From assembly GCF_900143625.1 (NCBI RefSeq), contig NZ_FRFF01000045.1:58934-122933 (forward strand): DNA of 64,000 nt. The letters run 5' to 3'. The notes beneath the pieces were generated by a model. The model did not search any database. It was given only the letters and a program-made list of their open reading frames with translations, and was not told the origin of the DNA. The position numbers were made by a program, and so were the translations under genes. Below are positions 61,352 to 64,000 of the stretch, in pieces. Numbering within the stretch: position 1 is the stretch's first letter; every line of letters begins with the position of its first letter. The DNA is from Nocardiopsis sp. JB363 (GTDB lineage: Bacteria > Actinomycetota > Actinomycetes > Streptosporangiales > Streptosporangiaceae).

Positions 61352-64000
61352 TCAGAGCTGTTCCAGGAGCACCTCCTCAACGGCCTCCGCGTAGGCTCGC
61401 AGCGTCTGGTGGTCGAAGAGGAGTTGCGCGGGAACGTTGATGTCCAGCAGACCCTCGATCTCACGAACGACCTGAAGGCTGCGGACCGAGTCGCCACCGA
61501 TCTCGAAGAAGTTGTCGTCACGCCCCACCCTTTCGAGGTGGAGCGTGTTGAGCCAGACGTCGGCGACCGCCTCCTCCGTTGGGGTCTGCGGGGCGACATG
61601 GGCCGGCGCCGTGGCGCCCTGCCAGTCGGGTTCGGGCAGTCGTTTGCGATCGACCTTGCCGTTCTGGTTCAGCGGCAGTTCCGCGAGCACGGTCAACACC
61701 GACGGCACCATGTAGGCGGGTAGTCTCCGTTCCAGGTGCTCCCGAAGGTCGGCACTGTCCGCGGTGCCCGTGACGAAGGCGACCAACTGCCGCCCACCGG
61801 AAGGAGCCTCGACCGCTACCGCGACCGCCTGGCCCACCCCGTCCAGCTGGAGCAGGGCACCCTCGATCTCACCGAGTTCGATCCGGTAACCGCGCAGTTT
61901 GACCTGCCCGTCCACCCGGCCCACGAAGACGATACGACCGTCCTGGGTCCAGCGCACGAGGTCACCGGTCCGGTAGAGCCGCCCTCCGCGAGAGAAGGGG
62001 TCGGCGATGAACCGCTCGGCGGTCAGGTCGGGCCGGCGATCGTAACCTCGTGCCACACCGTCACCGGACAGGTAGAGCTCTCCGACGGCACCCGGGGGCA
62101 CCGGCCGCAGCGCACCATCGAGGACGTAGGTTCCGGTGCCGTCCATGGGTCGGCCGATCGGGCACAGCCCCGCACGTGCTTCTTCCAGGTCGACTGGTCC
62201 GCAGGTGGCGAACGTGGTCGTCTCGGTGGGCCCGTACACGTGCACGAGCCTGGTGTCCGGGCAGGCCTCCAGCACCCGGGCGAAGGAGGCCGGGTCCGCC
62301 GCCTCACCACCGGTCCACAGTTCCGTCAACCGCTCGAAGCAGGTGGGGTCCTGGTTCGCGAACAGGTTGAACAGGGCCGTGGTCAGGAAGATCGCGGTCA
62401 CACCGTGTTCGGTGACCGCCTCCCTGAGCACCGGCACGGACACCGCTTCCTCGGCCACCACGATGGTTCCACCGTTGAGGAGCGGCACCCACACCTCGTA
62501 GGTGGCGGCGTCGAAGGCGTGCGGCGAGTGGAACAGCACCCGTTCATGTCCCTCGGTCCACCGGTGGTCGGCGCTGAGAGCGACGATGTCGCGGTGGTCG
62601 ACCACCACGCCCTTGGGCTCCCCGGTGGAGCCCGAGGTGAACATGGCGTAGGCCGCGGAGCGCGGGACCGGCACCGACTCGACGGGTCGGCGTTCCGGTG
62701 CGCTCAAACCGTCCGGACCGTAGCGAACGACGGACTCCAGATCCTCGCAACGGTCCATCATGCCGGGGTCGGCGATCGCGATGTCCGCCCCGACCCCCTG
62801 CGCCATCCGCCCGACCCGTTCGGCCGGGACCGTGTCGTGGAGCGGAACGTAGGCGGCCCCCGCCTTGAGGACCGCGAGCATGGCGACGACCACGCGCGGA
62901 GAACGCGGCATCAGTAGGAGGACCCTCGATTCCGGCCCCGCCCCGAGCGCGCACAGGTGCGCGGCGAGTTCGTCGGCCTCGGCGTCGAGTTCGGCGTAGG
63001 TCCACCGCTTGCCGGAGCCGGTGACCGCGAGCGCGTCCGGATGGGCGGCGACCCGGTCCAGGAACAGCCCGGTGACGGTCCCCTCGCGGGGATCCGGGTC
63101 GTCCCCCACGCTGAACCCGAGAGCGCGTCCGGGATCCGCGGAGGCGGCCCGGCCCAGAGGCCGGTCCGGGTCCTCGACGAGGGAGACCAGGATCCGCACC
63201 AGGTCATCGAGCAGGACCTCGATAGTGGCGGTGTCGAAGCAGTCGGGTTCGTACCCGAGCAGCAGACGGATCTCGTCGGAGGCGTAGGCGCTGAGTGCCA
63301 GCGGATAGTTGGTCGCCTCGTTGGCGGCGACCAGCTTGGTCGTCGGGCCGTCTCCGGTCGCCGGACGCTCCTCCACGGGGTAGTTCTCGAACACGACCAT
63401 GCTGTCGAAGAGCTGGGTGTCTCCTGGCAGCTCCACCTCCGCCTGGATCCTGTTGAGGGGCAGGTGGTCGTGGGCGCGGGCCCGCGCCTGACTCTCCTGG
63501 AGGTCCCGAAGCCACACGGCGACCGGTACTCCGGGGTCGATCCGTACCCGGGTGGGCAGGGTGTTGATGAAGAGTCCGATGGTGGACTCCACCCCGGGCA
63601 GGTCATCGGGCCGACCGGAGGTCGTGGCACCGAACACCACGTCGTCCTCACCCGAGTGGGCCGCGAGCAACAACGCCCAGGCACCCTGCACCAGAGCGTT
63701 CACCGTCAGCCCTTGTTCCCGGGCGAAACCCTGGACGGCTTCCGCGTCCTCGACGGACAGGATCGTCTGTCGACGTTCGACGGAACGGGCGGACCGGACC
63801 CTGTCCGGAACCCGGTCGTAGGGCAGCGGAGTGGGGCCCTCCACGCCTTCGAGCTCGCGGCGCCAGAACGCGTATCCCTCCTCGGTGTCCCTTTCGACGA
63901 GTCTGCTGAGGTGGTCGTCGAAGGCCGGCCGAGGGGCCACGTCCGCTCCTCGGTAGGTGGTGAGGACGTCCTCCAACACCAAGGGCAGACTCCACCCGTC
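61352..64000 (-). CDS. Nonribosomal peptide synthetase, 3' part (C-A-T), continues beyond window
   Basis: 882 residues are visible; the window starts inside the condensation active-site motif (DGWSLPL, the end of HHxxxDGW). The rest of the C domain runs to about 300. An A domain follows with [20 protein letters not shown] and [16 protein letters not shown], and by GrsA alignment the code reads D-A-Y-F-W-G-V-T-F-K, closest in type to Val/Ile-like pockets (tentative). A T domain ends it with [15 protein letters not shown]. There is no thioesterase, so another protein must follow in assembly order, or release occurs elsewhere. It ends 108 bp before the tRNA and is independent of the NRPS at 18-29 kb. 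Confidence 0.92.
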   Translation of the reverse strand, partial: DGWSLPLVLEDVLTTYRGADVAPRPAFDDHLSRLVERDTEEGYAFWRRELEGVEGPTPLPYDRVPDRVRSARSVERRQTILSVEDAEAVQGFAREQGLTVNALVQGAWALLLAAHSGEDDVVFGATTSGRPDDLPGVESTIGLFINTLPTRVRIDPGVPVAVWLRDLQESQARARAHDHLPLNRIQAEVELPGDTQLFDSMVVFENYPVEERPATGDGPTTKLVAANEATNYPLALSAYASDEIRLLLGYEPDCFDTATIEVLLDDLVRILVSLVEDPDRPLGRAASADPGRALGFSVGDDPDPREGTVTGLFLDRVAAHPDALAVTGSGKRWTYAELDAEADELAAHLCALGAGPESRVLLLMPRSPRVVVAMLAVLKAGAAYVPLHDTVPAERVGRMAQGVGADIAIADPGMMDRCEDLESVVRYGPDGLSAPERRPVESVPVPRSAAYAMFTSGSTGEPKGVVVDHRDIVALSADHRWTEGHERVLFHSPHAFDAATYEVWVPLLNGGTIVVAEEAVSVPVLREAVTEHGVTAIFLTTALFNLFANQDPTCFERLTELWTGGEAADPASFARVLEACPDTRLVHVYGPTETTTFATCGPVDLEEARAGLCPIGRPMDGTGTYVLDGALRPVPPGAVGELYLSGDGVARGYDRRPDLTAERFIADPFSRGGRLYRTGDLVRWTQDGRIVFVGRVDGQVKLRGYRIELGEIEGALLQLDGVGQAVAVAVEAPSGGRQLVAFVTGTADSADLREHLERRLPAYMVPSVLTVLAELPLNQNGKVDRKRLPEPDWQGATAPAHVAPQTPTEEAVADVWLNTLHLERVGRDDNFFEIGGDSVRSLQVVREIEGLLDINVPAQLLFDHQTLRAYAEAVEEVLLEQL

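Overview
The window is GC-rich actinobacterial DNA, read in both directions and almost fully coding. The organism is inferred to be a filamentous actinomycete, plausibly Nocardiopsis or a close relative. The grounds are a five-gene-class conservon (cvn) operon with two P450s, WhiJ/DUF397-type regulators, MbtH and modular NRPS genes, many TetR/ABC pairs, GTG starts, and many starts preceded at 6-8 nt by a TANNNT box (probable leaderless transcripts). No insertion sequence, CRISPR array or phage module is visible.

Layout. 1-3.7 kb: a sugar PTS locus, with a mannitol-type EIIC and partial EIIB under a DeoR regulator, divergent from a 1-phosphofructokinase-like kinase and HPr. 3.7-6.3 kb: acyl-CoA synthetase and a short-chain dehydrogenase. 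6.3-12.4 kb: a three-domain dikinase of rifampin-phosphotransferase layout, a TetR regulator, an MFS exporter and a nitronate monooxygenase, with two operator-like sites over the first promoter. 12.4-28.8 kb: a siderophore-like locus made of a Fes-type esterase, iron box, siderophore-binding lipoprotein, MFS protein, DrrAB-type ABC exporter, MbtH and a 3451-residue NRPS (C-A-T-C-A-T-C-A-T-TE). 29-32 kb: a small secreted peptide and a penicillin-acylase-family Ntn hydrolase. 32-41.3 kb: SDR/TetR pair, two-component system, secreted esterase, ABC transporter, LysE exporter, a 55-codon remnant of elongation factor G and a TetR. 41.4-43.7 kb: formaldehyde-dehydrogenase-like enzyme, small membrane protein, DUF1918 protein and flavodoxin. 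43.8-49.2 kb: the cvnA-B-C-D-P450-P450 operon. 49.7-53.4 kb: methyltransferase, Nudix hydrolase, FAD hydroxylase and lipoprotein hydrolase. 53.6-57.8 kb: WhiJ-like cluster (ATPase-type kinase, XRE regulator, DUF397), followed by an AT-richer unknown gene and two orphan DUF397 genes. 57.9-61 kb: FxLD-type methyltransferase, then an SDR divergent from an MmyB-type regulator. 61.2-64 kb: tRNA-Thr(UGU) and the 3' part of a second NRPS cut by the window edge.

How the parts work together. The clearest functional unit is 12.4-28.8 kb. The NRPS has an EntF-like first condensation domain and an EntF-like thioesterase; MbtH would assist its adenylation domains; the DrrAB and MFS proteins could export the product; the lipoprotein would recapture the ferric complex; and the Fes-like esterase would release iron. 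Only the esterase/lipoprotein promoter carries a recognisable iron box, and no catechol or hydroxamate tailoring genes are present, so part of the pathway must lie elsewhere if this reading is right.

Limits. All family calls come from reading motifs by eye; no database search was possible. NRPS specificity codes, operators and leaderless starts are inferences and are marked as such.
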